From: Baylisascaris procyonis
Taxonomy: Eukaryota; Nematoda; Chromadorea; Rhabditida; Ascarididae
Length of the DNA: 64,000 nucleotides
NCBI GenBank assembly: GCA_037389465.1
Contig: JAZARR010000175.1
Location: 1-64,000 of the forward strand
Reading direction: 5' to 3'
The position numbers were made by a program, and so were the translations under genes. Below the pieces are notes generated by a model. The model made no database searches and had not been told where the DNA came from. It saw only the letters and a program-made list of their open reading frames with translations. Numbering within the stretch: the stretch's first letter is position 1; each line of letters opens with the position of its first letter. Positions 11,470 through 24,900 of this stretch are shown here, one piece after another.

Positions 11470-14400
11470 AAATTAAGATGGTCATTGAGGCAGCAAGGCC
11501 AGGTGTGAAGTACTTCCCACTTTAATTACCGAATGTAAGAGAGCTATTCGAAAGGTTACTTCGTGCCCTTCTCTGCCCATCTCCCTTCAAATAGCGAAGA
11601 AGAGTACAGCGAAGAAAGCAATTAAATTATTGAACTAGCCTTTCATCATGGATCTGGCACTGCTACTTCTCTCCACCGTGCGGAAATAGGAAGAACCAAC
11701 TGGTCGTCCCCATCGCTACAAGTGCAAAAAACCTGGCAATCCCTTTATGAGCTCAATTTTCTTGTTAACGGCTTAAACCGCTGCCAGATGGTCTCTGTCC
11801 ACCCAGTGACAGCGAAGCGGATATGCGGAGAGGAGCTGGGCAAGCTAAAGCCACTAGGGGCGGAACGATGCGTACAACATTTTTTATGTGAATTGCAGTA
11901 GGTTGTAAAGTAAAACAGAGCACAAATGACTGATATTAACATACGGAGGTTATTTCTATAACTTCACGTAATTTGACGCTTTCCAGCCGCACCATATTTG
12001 CTGCCAGCTGAATCATTTGAGATTGCCATCGTTTACCCCTCATTACGCCAGGTTTTGCCGAAAGACATCACTAATGAAACGACGTGGCTTCCTCACTATT
12101 CTAGCTGCTTATTTGAATTCTTGGCAGCCATTTAGTATAACGGAACTTCATTGCTAAAAACTAAAATGAAAAAACTGTATAATCACTGTGCATCATTATA
12201 ACGAAGTGCTATTAAAGATTACTATTTCTAGATGTCGGTATAAGGCGTCAGTCATCCAACTCAGAATGTCAACTGCAGTGGTATACTGCTGAAAGCTGTG
12301 TTTTTGCTGTGTACCTCGCACTTTGCAATAGTGAAACCTGTAGGTATATTATTTGCACTCACAAAGGGTATTACGGCAATGACCTGTCGATGCGTGCCTA
12401 TGTACGTATAAGTCAGCCTGTCGTTAGAGTAGTAAGACTCGAAGAATGCTGGAGCTAGAGTGTTGAGAAATTAAATGGGCGTAATCAACATTACAAGGTC
12501 GCCGATCACCAGTAATAGCAGAACGATGGCCAAATGCATCACTTTGGATGCGTTTTCACATCCTTCACTTTGGTGCTTCTTTATATCCACTTTCAGGTTG
12601 ACCCATCAGCACTAAAACACCTGCTGAAAGTTTTTATAAATTGTTATAATCACGAACTTAGAATTGCTCAAAACTAGCACATACAAGAGCACCTTATAAA
12701 TGTGCTTACTGCGGACCAATGAGTCTTGTGGAGAGTTTTGCGACGGTTGGTTCTGCTAAAGGTGAACATATGACCTCGCATGTTTATAACTTGTTGACAG
12801 TTTATGAAACTAGATAATTCCGTGAACAGGACTGTAAAAGTATATATAGCCAGTTGCTGCAGTACGCTTTTCCAGTAGTTTCGAGCGAATCTTCACGTTC
12901 CCAGATCCTTCAGACGTCTCGTGAATGGAGTTCCGAAAACGAAAGAAACGACTTTATATTCGCCTTGTAGATGATTATGCTATTTCTCTATAACTATGCA
13001 ATCAGGTTAGAGCGCTCCGAGAAATAGGGGCTCCATCAGCCATGGATTTGACCGCAACCACATTTCTTGGGGCTCCACGAGGATGCATTACCGTTCAAGG
13101 GTCACTGTACCCTTCGTCGTTGTTTTTAACATTGGGGGCATGGTCGAATTCTTTGAGTCTTGATTGTAACGCTACCGTCAAGAAAGGGCCGTGAGAATGT
13201 CGCTTTCTTGGGGAACTATGAATCTATTCGATGTTCCGGGGGGCGGTTTCACCGCCGGTTCAACTCTTCTAGAGAGCCAGTAATAAGTTAGTGTGTTTTC
13301 TGCTTACTTTAGCTCGACTTCAGATCGTATAGACTTAACAAGAAAATCATTGCCGAAATTTCTAGAGATATTAATATACATCTAGAAAAAAGTGAAAGCA
13401 TGATGTTTCGAAGCTATCGGACCATTCATTTGAATAGATATGAGGGAGTTCAAAGTCGTTTAGGAACCAAATGTTTATTTCTCTGAAAGCATTGCAATCA
13501 ATCAACGATGAAAACGAATGCATTAAAACAGAATAATCTTTATTCATTGAAGAACAAAGAAGACTACAATGAAGCAATGGAGGATAACATTAACAAAATG
13601 CTAATTTAAATTTTGGAAGAAAAATAAGACAAATAAAAAGTATCTTTCTAAGAAAGAGCGAAATATATAAATAATAAAGAAATTCAATTAAAAATTTCGA
13701 TGCATAGACAACAACAAAATAAATTTGTAAGTGCAATTCTTACTTGAACATAGAAAACAGAATGGCAAACCTTCGCAAATGATTTGTCAAATAATTCTAG
13801 CACTTATCAAAATGCATCACACCTTAAGAAAAAATCCTATACGTTTCTTGTGTATTCGTCATTTCTTTTCTATACACCACTTCTGCTCTTCTCACCCTTA
13901 AAAAGGAAGACCATCGATTTTGTTAGAAAAGTTACTGTTTATTGTCGATCCTCAGATCTTCCCACCCTTAATTCTGTGTTTGAAGGGTTGGATAAATTAT
14001 CTGTTAATGGGACTTACTGGAGCTCTTTAAAGGATACCCGAGAAAATTTCCGCCACATTTAACACCATCATCACATCGACATCGACAACAAATAACACCT
14101 CCATGAGTTCTACAAATACCAATAACTATCCGATAACATTAACACTAAACAAATCGCCTACAACCTCTAGACTTATAATATAAACAAACAAACACTTTCA
14201 AATATAAGTTGTTTTGGTGACGCTGAAACCTGAGATTACGATTCCATATAAAAGCAATACGATATGGGGCTTAAATTATTGCCACGTCAAACTACGATCT
14301 CTTCTTTTCCCTCCCCGTAGAAATTATTCATCGAGAGTATTGAGTCGCATTTGTAGCGTTTATAAACAGATCCATTCTTTCACTAAACTTTCGACCGTCA

Positions 14401-14990
14401 GCTGTGGGTGCTACCTATCACAATCAGCGACCGTGTTTTGCTGGCTGACGTCTATAGGAAGCGGATGCCTCGCCTCGAAATAAAGGGATGAAACGGAAAC
14501 ATGCACATATAGGAATTGTAATACAGAAATGACATCGCAAACAAAGTGGTTTTGAAATAAAGCATTTGTCTATATTACTAATGACGTCGTTGTTGCTTTA
14601 TGTGAGCAACTAAGAGGGAATGTTATTTTCGGTTTTTTTCTACCTCACAGCTTTCAAACGCCAATATCCTCAAGAATCAACGTGATCGAAGAAACTTACA
14701 GGTTTAAAACCTCAAAAGAAAACTAAAAAGTCCATGAAAAAAGCTTTGAGCGGCGATGCAAACGAAATGGTTGATATTAGAAGGTCGGAGGTCTTGAAAT
14801 TCCACGCATTTGTCAAAAACACATCAATGCAAAAACCTCTATTTAACACAAAAGAAATATAAACAACAAATGTTTCAAAGAAACAATAACATGAGACGGC
14901 AACAATGAAAGTTTCACTCAATATAATTGAATTTAAAAAAAATCAAAATATCCTTGACGATAGAGTCAAATCGTTTGCAATTTAGTGCAT

Positions 14991-16684
14991 TTAATCTTCG
15001 ATAAGTTTGAGATGGTGTTGCATAAGTCCTTTGAAATATTTCACTGTTTTTACCTTTAATTCGAGTGTTGCATCCTCATCGGCAAGAAATATTGTTAATG
15101 GATGCATTTGGAATGCCGATACTGTCCACATATGAGAGACACCCTCCTCTATCGCTTTGTGCAATGCGAACGCTTTATGTGCACCCGTTATGAGGATCAT
15201 CACCTATTGAAATGCATTCATTAGCACTTAGTTCGGTAATTCTTCAATGTTTCTTTTCTTTGTTGCTAGTCAATGGTATCAACCATAAGGGAAAAAGGAA
15301 CAGATTGATGAGGTGCGATGAAACCTGGGGACTTACCTGCCTGTTGTATTCGATCTCTTTAAAATGCAGCGGTCGAAAGCAATAGTATCCGCAATAAGCG
15401 TCAGATAGAACACCTTGTTGCTGCATTCAACCCTAACGGCATTCTAATAACCGAAAACAGCGAAGATTAAAACATATTCATATCAGCAGATATGCTTATC
15501 GTTTTCACAGTTTTGACTCCCGCATTCACTCATCGCTTACCTGTCCCACCTATATATCATAACAGGCCAGGAAGCACACAGAGTTTGGCAATTTCCAATA
15601 TAATCACCATCCCTAAGCACCACATCTATTTTGCATCATATTGATGTCATCTATTGTCACCTGAGAACAACTACAGTCATTTTGCAGCATCACAACGAAA
15701 GCATATTTCGTCGTAATGCATTTGCCTCGAGAAGATAACCATTCAAAAAATTCCGTCTAAAAATTGTTGGGCGGAATTTTACAGGTTGTTTTGTTCTTGA
15801 ACTTTCCAAGAAGGATAGCATCCATAATGTCGAAACTTCACCGCTGACGCATCATCGCAATAATATCATAGTGAGAATCTAATGCTTAAGATACGCAATC
15901 GTCGTTGATATTATCACATAATCAGATCTTGATTTATATTGAATTGCAGTTATCAATTCCATTAAGGATAATTCAAAATATTCACCTCATGTGCATCCAT
16001 AACGGTCGCAACGCCTACTGTCAATGCTTGTGTAGGTACTTGACTCATATCATCGCTGAAGAAACGAGCGTTCGCCTTAAAACATTCTTATATTAGTAAT
16101 TTTCCTTCATTCAAAAAGATAAATCGACAATTACAGCTCTAAATTCGAGAGTTGATGTTGAGACAAATTTATTCAGGATTTGGCATTAAAAATTACATTA
16201 AATATTTTGCAAAATTTCGCTACAATAAAAGAGAAGAAGAGAAAAGAATCCTTTTGGGATATCAGAAACTTTTCAAAAAACTTCCCGAGATTTCTGTATT
16301 GCTTTAGTGAACGTCAAACGACATAACATATATAATATGAATATCTACTGAAATTTATAATCATGTTCCTGGTTAAGTAGGGCTTTTGCATAGAACTGGT
16401 CAGAAAGAAAGCACATCATTTGTAGTAGACTTGGATGAACGGTCAGACTAGAGTTAGAATACGGATGGATTCTCCCGCACGTTGCTAATTTATGTAACTG
16501 GTTCAGGTAAAGGGAAAGCAAAAGCGCATATCGTGCCCATTTTCTTGTGTGCTTCTTCCACTGTTTCAACTTAGCTATCCTAGTTGTTTTCCAACCTTAA
16601 GTTCGGTTACTACATAGAAATTCAGCACAAGATTCTGGAATAATGATAGAAGGAAACTTCGATCCCTTTCAATTATTTAAATGT

Positions 16685-16767
<83 letters not shown>

Positions 16768-19700
16768 TACGAACAACAAGAAAAATGAGCGAAAGATTGG
16801 CCAACCACAATAGTTTCCTGAGCAAGCGTTTTAATACGAGTTCGGGAGGCCAGACTGCTACCTGGTTCATTGAACGCTATGTGACCATCTGGACCAATAC
16901 CTGCAGAGAAAATTATTTTCTGAATGAAAAAAAAACTATAAAATGGTCGGAAATGAGGTTTCAAATAAAATTAAGTCTTTTAAAGACCAGTTAAATATTT
17001 CTAAAAGAACAAAAATTGTCTATTTTCTTACTATTTAAGCTAGTCTTCCATCAGTGAGCAGTTCTTATGATGAAGATTAAAAGAAAACCTCCAATGAAAA
17101 GTTCAATGCCACCAGCTTCTTTGATCTTCTTTTCGTAATCCTCACATTCCTTCGCTAAATCCTTTGCATTCCCGTCAAGGATATTGACATTTGCTGGATC
17201 GATATCGATATATCGGAAGAAATTGTTAAACATAAATGAATGATAACTTTCTGGATGGTCACGTGGCAAACCTGAAAAAAATGAAACACAACATTTATCC
17301 AATTACCACATTTTCCATCCACCCAACAATGTACTTTTCCATTTGTACCGTATCGTTAAGCGCTCTTTGAGCAGATTTTCGATAAACATTGGGAATGGAA
17401 ATGGTGAAAAGAACGACAATGAGGATTAAAACGAAATATATCGGCTAATATAATAGTTTCTCCTCTACAATATCAACGTAATAAATCCTTTTCGAATTGT
17501 GTCCCATTCTTTCTTCTTCCTCTTCCCCCTCCCCTTTCTCTAATAAGATGGTAAACTATATATTGTTAGGCAATGAATAAACAATGGGAAATATCGAAAA
17601 TTTTTGCATTTTCACATGAATGTTGGAAAATATTTTTAAAAATGAAAAAAATTTCAAAGAAAAATCATCTGAAAATTAAAATTCTTAGCGCTCTGCTGCT
17701 CACGAAGCACAAAACATGCAAAGAAGGAAGTTAAAAAAAAAATTTTGAATTGCTGTGTTAGCCGAAGAACTGAAGATGAGAATGTGCAGATAATTCAGAT
17801 GTTTTATAAGCGATCACCTTTAATGACATATAGGCAGGCGGATGATGTTTTCAGCAGCGTTGTTTGGTTTAAAAAAAAGCCGAACAAGTTTCACGTATTC
17901 CTATTCAAAAAGAATCAACGATAGAAGGGTATAATAAGCGATGCACGAAATGCATATAGAAACGGATTGAGGAAAGTCGTGGACGAAAAAAAAATAGAAG
18001 TTTGCATGTCAGCGGATTTTACTCTCTGACCAGTTCACCAAAAAGAAATGTGATAAAGATAGCAATCTGCAACTTACTACCAAAAATGTAGACTAGTAAA
18101 ACTTCCGAAAATTGAGGATGGGAGGGGGAGGGGGAGAGATGAATCATCCATTTGTGAGTCTGGTAAAAAGCGATGGATTTCATCGTGTTGGATATCTGCA
18201 GAAAAATTAAATAATTTAGCAAATTGATAAGCATAGATGATCAGCATTAGATACTGCAATTAACCTATTAGCATTAGATACTGCAATTAACCTATTACGC
18301 CTTTATCGGTAAAACTTAGATGTAACTCCAGCTAAATTATGCAACTTTTGATGCATAACAAAATTAAGACCAACCCAGATCCTAGAATGCAAAAGCTTGA
18401 TGAAAGCATCGATAATGCAGAAATTTCTAAGCATAATCCGATTCGATCGATCATCCACCCTCAACCAAAATGGAGCAAACAAATTCAATGTTCGACATAG
18501 AAAATATCATAGAAAATTCAATGTACCCACTCCTTTCGCTCCTCTCCTCCACTCGCTCGATGCTAAATTCTTACATGCAAACTTTCTTTTTTATTCATTC
18601 TTACAATCTAAGACATGCGTTTCCAATATAGACCAATAAAAGAATCGCTTCTGATTTCTATTATATAAGCAAATAAATTAAAACTCGTTTTTTTAAAAAT
18701 ACACGAGGCTGGTGATGAATACTGAAAAAGACATGACAAGAAGAGGTGAATTTCGGAAAAGCCCGAGCAGGTTACGGAAATGGTATATTATTACCTTATG
18801 TTTACGTTTAGCTAAGCCCAGCGCTTGACAAGTTCGTGTTCATACATAAGAAATTGATTTAGAAAGATCAAAGGGGAGCTGGAAGAGAATTTTTTCTGAG
18901 GGCACCGTTTTTCTTTGTTTGTACTTTCGGAATTGTAGCGTTGCCAACTTTCAAAACCAGATTTCAATTACAGAAAAAGTTGTATTTAGATTTATTTGAA
19001 AAATATTTCAAACTTTCCTGTCGTTCTTTTCAAAGCTATTAACGCACTTCTGATGTTAAATTAATTAGAGAGGACGTTCTTATGAGGGAGATGAATAGCG
19101 GTTAACAATGTAATAGTTATTTTTAAGACAGAAGTATACTTGAGCGGCTTATAAAAAAGACATGGTGTATTTCAGGATGGAATCAGTGAACTTCGCGAAA
19201 ATCGGTTTATAATTTTATGGTGGCTATAATAGAAAACTGATGTATTCAGAAAAAAATTCAAGAGTGAGGTTTGAGAAACCATTAGTGACTAAGATATTAC
19301 GATATTTCGCATTTCAAGGCTTCAGAGGCGTCGGAAGACACCTTCGACGTTCACTCACCGCAACTGATCAAAGAATTTATGATACTCGACATTATCCCTC
19401 GGAACCGTAAAGGGGGTGTAAGAGAGGAGGAGGATGAGGAAGCAGACAGTCGCCAGCACTCCCCTGCATTCTCCTCGATACACCTTTGATGCGTAGCAGT
19501 CACGCAGTCTCAATTTCCAAACAAATAAAACCGAAAAGAGTAAATGAGAACTAACCAACATATTCATCCATATTGAACGTCTTCACATATTTGAATGAGA
19601 CTTTTCCTTCTCTATATAATTCAATCAACTTTTTGTACATCCCCAACGGAGTTGAACCTGCAATTACAGTATAATCACTTATATGCGAACAATATCATTA

Positions 19701-21004
19701 CTATTTATATAACATTATCACTGACTGTTACTACTGTTACTGATGAAGACATCGATCGGTGACGCTTGGTGAAACAATGCATTTGCCGTATGATGGCTTT
19801 CTCCACTTCCTTCCGGTTCATCTCAAATTTCCGATCATTTCCACGCAGATAAGCTCAGCCACGAGTTTCCTTTATTGTAAGGAAGGTAGATGTTACCTGA
19901 GGCGAGTAAGCTCGCATGAATGTACCTTAGATTTTAGCGCTGATCTTTTGGGCTCATTTTTGTTAGAGGTTTAGTGTTCGCTTTCTAATTTTTTAACACA
20001 TCTCGACATTACAATTCGTGTTCATCGATTTCATTCTTTCCTGTGTGTCGGATAAATTGTTAAAAAAATTACAAAGAATTCTAATTTACGAAAGCTTATA
20101 AAATATGAATACAGCACATTGCAACTATTCCAGAAATACAAACATTCGAACTCAAACTCAGGCATTAAAGCATTGATAATATACGTTTTTTTTTCAGCTT
20201 TTTTTCAATATCGATAGAGGAGATTTATATGAATATATCTAAACAAAAAATTGAGCAATATCTTATGCATGCTTACGCATCTATGGCTCATGTTATCGTG
20301 ACTTATAATATCGGCCTGCTGCTATTATATTACTTGTAAATAGGTTGTAAGAATAAATTGTGGAGTTGTAAGCCTATTTTAGATGTTGTTAGAAAGAAGA
20401 CAAAAAACTTTTAAAACTATAGTAATTCAGTAAGCAACGATGAGAACATAGCGGAAATGTGTCACGTCTAAAGAGATCACCGCGTGGTGGACTCTCTTTC
20501 AAATAAACACCTAACATAGCTCACGAAAAACGTAATCCCACAGGATTCTACTGATATAACAAACAAGTAAGGATCCAAGATCCGTCATTGGTTTGGATAC
20601 ATGCTCATTATATCTAGATTCCTTAAATGATTTAGAGCAAACTTACATTCAACACATTAATACTGAGCAAGGAGTGAGCTAATGCTGAGAATCTAGGTCA
20701 TGAACGTTCATTTCTGACTCATAAGAAGTTTTGGCCACTTTGTGACTTCACCGCAACTATTTACCCTTTTTTCGGCTCCTCGGGAGGATCTGTTTACCGA
20801 TTGCTGACATTTTTGAAAATACTCTGCGAATGGATTTCAAATGTCCCGTCCTCGTCCATAACACGAAGCAAATGCAATACCTGTTGGCAAGCCGAGAGTG
20901 AAGAATCGTTCAGGTCCAGGATTGAAGTCGAGAATGCGCTTTCGAACATAAAGAGCTGCAAACTCTGCCACCTTGTCGGCATCTTCTTGAATAATCAACT
21001 TCAT
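14991..21004 (-). CDS. GNPDA: Glucosamine-6-phosphate deaminase (isomerase), complete, 6 exons
   Basis: Converts glucosamine-6-phosphate plus water to fructose-6-phosphate plus ammonia in the cytosol, the last step of amino-sugar (GlcNAc, chitin-derived) catabolism. Exons: 21004-20881, 19657-19556, 17271-17089, 16900-16806, 16075-15986, 15203-14991; all phases match, and the product is 268 aa, the usual length. Seen: [15 protein letters not shown] start, LPTGSTPLG phosphate loop, [71 protein letters not shown]. Numbering coincides with E. coli NagB: Asp72, Asp141, His143, Glu148 (catalysis) and Ser43, Arg172, Lys208 (phosphate) are all present, as are allosteric-site residues Ser151, Ser152, Arg158, Lys160, Thr161, Tyr254. 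A CTGCAG acceptor lies about 20 nt before the ATG, a possible spliced-leader site. Exon 5 uses TTTTAAG as acceptor. The C-terminus ends at LKLIED without the longer tail of some animal forms. Confidence 0.97.
15337..15443 (-). CDS. Unannotated cassette exon candidate inside GNPDA intron 5
   Basis: Bounded by a good acceptor (GGTTATTAG) and a consensus donor (CAG|GTAAGT) and open in phase 0, the phase in which exon 5 ends. It would add [20 protein letters not shown] and 15 more residues, then Arg and a stop a few bases into exon 6, because its 107-nt length shifts the frame. The result would lose ILITGAHK and everything after it. It could be a poison exon, an alternative C-terminus, or chance. 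Confidence 0.35.
16520..16560 (+). repeat. Hairpin-family repeat copy in GNPDA intron 4
   Basis: AAAAGCGCATATCGTGCC at 16520-16537, then TGTGTGCTTCTTCCA, an imperfect inverted arm. Lies in the intron between GNPDA exons 4 and 5. Confidence 0.65.
16687..16766. repeat. (TA)n microsatellite, 80 bp, next to a GNPDA splice donor
   Basis: Pure TA run in GNPDA intron 4, starting about 40 nt downstream of the exon 4 donor at 16805. Confidence 0.97.
18243..18296. repeat. 27-bp perfect tandem duplication
   Basis: Two identical 27-bp units, 18243-18269 and 18270-18296 (AGCATTAGATACTGCAATTA...), head to tail in a GNPDA intron. Complete identity means a recent duplication. Confidence 0.95.
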
Positions 21005-21299
21005 CCCTTATGAATCGAAACACCTGCAGGCAAGCTCCAAAGTTAAACGAATCCGATGAATAACTTGCATATATGACTCAAGCATACATGACACATGCGT
21101 AGAATACTACCAAATTGCGGATGTCCCTTGTGTCATTAAGGTTCCCCAGGAATGACATATTTAGAAGACTGTAAGTAAAGGTGTATGAGTTCATGACATC
21201 CAAACAGCTCTTTATGTTCATAGATTGACGTGAGAATTACGGAAGCGCAAGACCAGCTGAATTTCATTTAAATATGGAAATGGATATAATTCAACAAGA

Positions 21300-21540
21300 T
21301 GATCCCCAAGTTAATAACTAAACGAGCGATCGATCATACAAATTCCAACAGAACATGCAAAGTTGACTGATTGGCGTAACACTTAAGCGAGCGATCCGCG
21401 GTGTTTACGCTAATGAAGTATGCAAAATTCTACTGCATGACAGTTAAATGGGTGGAAACTATGTAAGCGATTAATCGAATATGTAAACAAGCGGCAGACG
21501 AACAAACAGACAGACAGACAAATATCGACACTTTTTAAAA
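21300..21540 (-). repeat. Dispersed repeat, TGTCTGTCTG family, reverse copy
   Basis: Plus-strand CAGACAGACAGACA at 21508-21522 is the reverse complement of the TGTCTGTCTG core. Flanking CGAGCGATCGATCATACAAA is similar to the arrangement at 44105-44125 and 10770-10785. Diverged, with no protein. Confidence 0.45.
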
Positions 21541-21705
21541 TGAACATTCAATAGCCATTTGTGATAAGGTCGACCATTCGATATGTGAATCTCAATGAAC
21601 GATTGATTTTAATTGAATGGGATAGATAACATTCGTCTTGCTTTTATCTTTGATATGTTGAACTTGCCAACTAGTTCATTTCAGCGATTCATGTGGACAC
21701 ATATC

Positions 21706-21915
21706 AATTATGCTAGTTTAAACGTAGGCAACTGTACATATTATGCAAATTTAGGCGATGGCAGTTATGTCAATTATAAAAATTTTAGCGACGACAATTA
21801 CTATCGATTACGCAAATTTAGAGCGATAAAGTTACATTAATCATGCAAAAATTCGACGATGACAATCATGTCTTCTATGCAATTTAGGGGATGATAGCTA
21901 TTGCATTATACTGCA
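21706..21915 (+). repeat. Degenerate tandem repeat (minisatellite), about 33-36 bp units
   Basis: About six diverged units follow one another, each with the pattern TATGCAAATTTAGGCGATGR then CAGTTATGTCAAT (best at 21739-21774, 21775-21808, 21809-21841, 21842-21875, 21876-21910). The plus-strand 75-codon frame here, with repeated Asn/Tyr/Asp, is a by-product of the repeat and not a gene. Confidence 0.7.
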
Positions 21916-24900
21916 TATTATGCGTCCAAAAACTGTTTTATGGGATGAGGAATTTTCCTTGCAAACATAAATTTGTATGTTCCATATTAAAGAATGTCAT
22001 GAGTCTCTTTCCAATTAAAGCTGTTGTTGCAGCTCTTTTACATAGACATAAAGCTATGCAGGGACCAACCTCAAATCCCGTAATGTATCGAACGAAATTT
22101 TGAAGGTTACAAATTCCCAAAGAATTAAAGAAAGCGATTAAAGTTTTACTGCTGGCGGGGATGGGGAGTGAGGATAGAAGGAAATTGTTTTCTCCAAAAT
22201 TTTGGTAGACTAAAACAACACATATAGCGCACACATACAATTTTATACACTCTGCGATATTATGCATATGCAAATAAATTCCTACTAAGTTATTTACTGT
22301 TCTTTTGATTTAATCGAAGATGTTGCGCCATAAGAATCGACAATGAACACGAGGGTGGTCATATTGGGAAAATTTTTAGCAGTTAAGGGAAAGAATCTGC
22401 ACATCTACAAGCCTCTGAAAGGCTTCGCATAAAGGTGTTTAGACGTTTTGGTGGCAATGCACTATTCACATGTCACTGAAATATTCAAGTCACATATGAG
22501 CAATTAACTTCTGGCAGCAGCAAATTTCGAGATTTTTGAGCTGGAGGAACCAATCAGATGGTAAACAAGCAAGTAAGAGGCAGGTTTGAAATTTTTAATG
22601 GATAATAGAAAAGTAAGATTTTCGTAAAAATTCAAATTTTGTCACAAAAAAATTCAAGGCAAAAAAAATAGATTTTCCAATTAGTGGATCGCAAATTTCG
22701 GTCAAAAATAGTCAACTGTAAATCTGATCGGCAACAGGGAAATATGAAATCTTGTGGAGACACCAATGGACTTCATAGCTTTCATTGTCTTTGCAAATGC
22801 GGTCTAAGCAATGAACTCAGGACTTAGGCACATTGAAAAGGCGATTTAGCACTCTGCCATATATCGCAGCATTATTCATCCATTTTATAAAGCTTGAAGG
22901 ATATTGCTAAACGCCTTGCAAATCAACTCATCCGCTTCGTAAATTGGGTGAAAACAAAAGGAAGGACAGCTTCTATGGGGATGGTCACAAAACAGAATAA
23001 AAAACAAGTCGCCTAAATGCTTTGGCTAAGTTTTCCAGAAAGAAGTGATGCAACTCGGTGAAACGTTTAACGAACAGGCATCTTGAGGTGCATCTTTAAA
23101 GCATGCTTCATCAGAGCATAGGACGACAGAGTGCAGACATAAATCGACAGAGATGTAAGGCGGGTGAGTAGTTCCCACGTAGCTTTCCATAGCAATGCAA
23201 GTGGAAAATACGCGGGCACGAATTACGGGAAGTAGATGTTAAATGTTGTTTACTATTCGAAAGGAGCGAACGGATGGGGATTTCGTTGAAACGAAACAGG
23301 CGGAAATCGCAAACGAAAGAATTTCTTCCCTCAAAGCAATTTTCAATTTGCAAAAAAAGCAAAAAAATCGTTGAAATATTTTGTTAAAATTTTGAAAAAA
23401 TGCAACACTATTAAAGAGGCTGAAATTTTCTTCCCGAAAAATATTCCTATAGGAAAATAATTTTTCATCTAAGCTAAGAAAGTTTTTTTTCTCGAGAGCA
23501 GAGTATTGTAAAAATTAAACTGGCTACCTCACTTCTTGGAATTCGTTTGTATTTTCGAGTTTATTCGAACGATTGTTTGATGCTGTGAAGTAAGGAAACA
23601 AAATCATTTAGCATGTTATTTGTTCCCATCCCCTCCAGGGGGAATTTCCGGCATAGTTCTCGCATGAAGGGGAAATCATTTCCAAAAAAAAAAAGAATTT
23701 TTCATCACAATAAATCATCGCTTTCAGAAGTCGAATATAATATTACCATTGATTTGAAAGCATTACGTGCCTATGCGTTGAATATAATTTATACAAATGA
23801 ACAGCCAACCTATTCCTAACTAATAACTTTGCCAACCGATTACAGTCATCTTTGAGACTCTGTACCGGGTGTTGTTATATGCAACAATACGATACGACCC
23901 TAATGGCTCGAAATTTGCAGCAACAATCGAAACAACTCACACAACAGCACTCAAACATAAAGCAATGACAACTCACATTCGTCGTGCACGAGAAGTGAAC
24001 GCAACTTTAGTTGGATGAAATTGTAAAATGATCTGTCAGCAATTCGGCTGATCTAGTTTCAGGGCATCCAACACCTCATTTGATTATTGCAGTATTCGGA
24101 TTGATCGGCCAAACTTTAAGTTTAGATCCGCCCACCAGAAAGGTTTCTATGGTTAATTCAAAGATAATTGACAAATGAATCGAAAGCCGACGGCGATCTT
24201 TAGCTCGCCAATTGCTTTGATGACCTCTCATTCAGCTTCTTAAGGCAAAGAAAGCGGAAATAACTGTCAACACATCAAAAATATCATTGCTTATTTGTAC
24301 TACGGCCATTTCCGCCCCAGACCTTCCTATAGAATAAATTTCTCCCACGTACATTAATTTATACCTTGGCAAAGGGCCTAATGTTGCAGAAACCGTAGGG
24401 ATGTTGACTTACGAGAGGAAGTAAGCAGTGGTCGTTGCCACATGAGGCTTTAAGGTAAACACAGTCAGCTTGTAAGCACATCAGAGAAGACAAAGTGGCC
24501 ATTGCTGAACGTGATGATAAGGTGGGGCGATACCTCCATCACACATACACATCACGTATATATACAAGGTGATAAGCAATTGATGAGTGCTAATTAATTT
24601 ACAAAAAAAGAACTATATAAATGCTTATTAGTTTCTAGCTATATTGTTTGTCAATATTTTATCGAGTAAATTTAAATACTGAAAAATTTGAAATTTATAA
24701 AAGTTAATATGACTCAATTTTTCGTATATTTTGATGATGGGCAGTAAAATTTTTGATATAAGACTTATAGTGATGAATATTCAACGAATAAAAGAAATAT
24801 ATAATAGCTATGAAAATTGTTATAAAGCGTCAAATGTTTAAAAATTAATTCAGTGAAATCACTGCAGAGAAGCTGAAGACGATACGCTTATCTATGTGCA

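Larger units (their letters stand above)
7095..14990. other. Intergenic region between gene 1 and GNPDA
   Basis: About 7.9 kb with no gene I can prove. It holds a balanced-composition open stretch at 7446-7562 (open on both strands; the minus reading NSSLPASAAERVNTAVFPDP could be a 5' exon of gene 1), a candidate exon at 11155-11469, members of a TGTCTGTCTG-containing dispersed repeat at 9840-9975 and 10760-10880, and a GC-rich island preceded by a TATA-like box at 12838-13270. Nothing else stands out. Confidence 0.5.

Noticed and set aside
20794..20982. Minus ORF over the first GNPDA exon
   Set aside because: Wrong frame; the GNPDA start exon ([15 protein letters not shown]) occupies the same bases.
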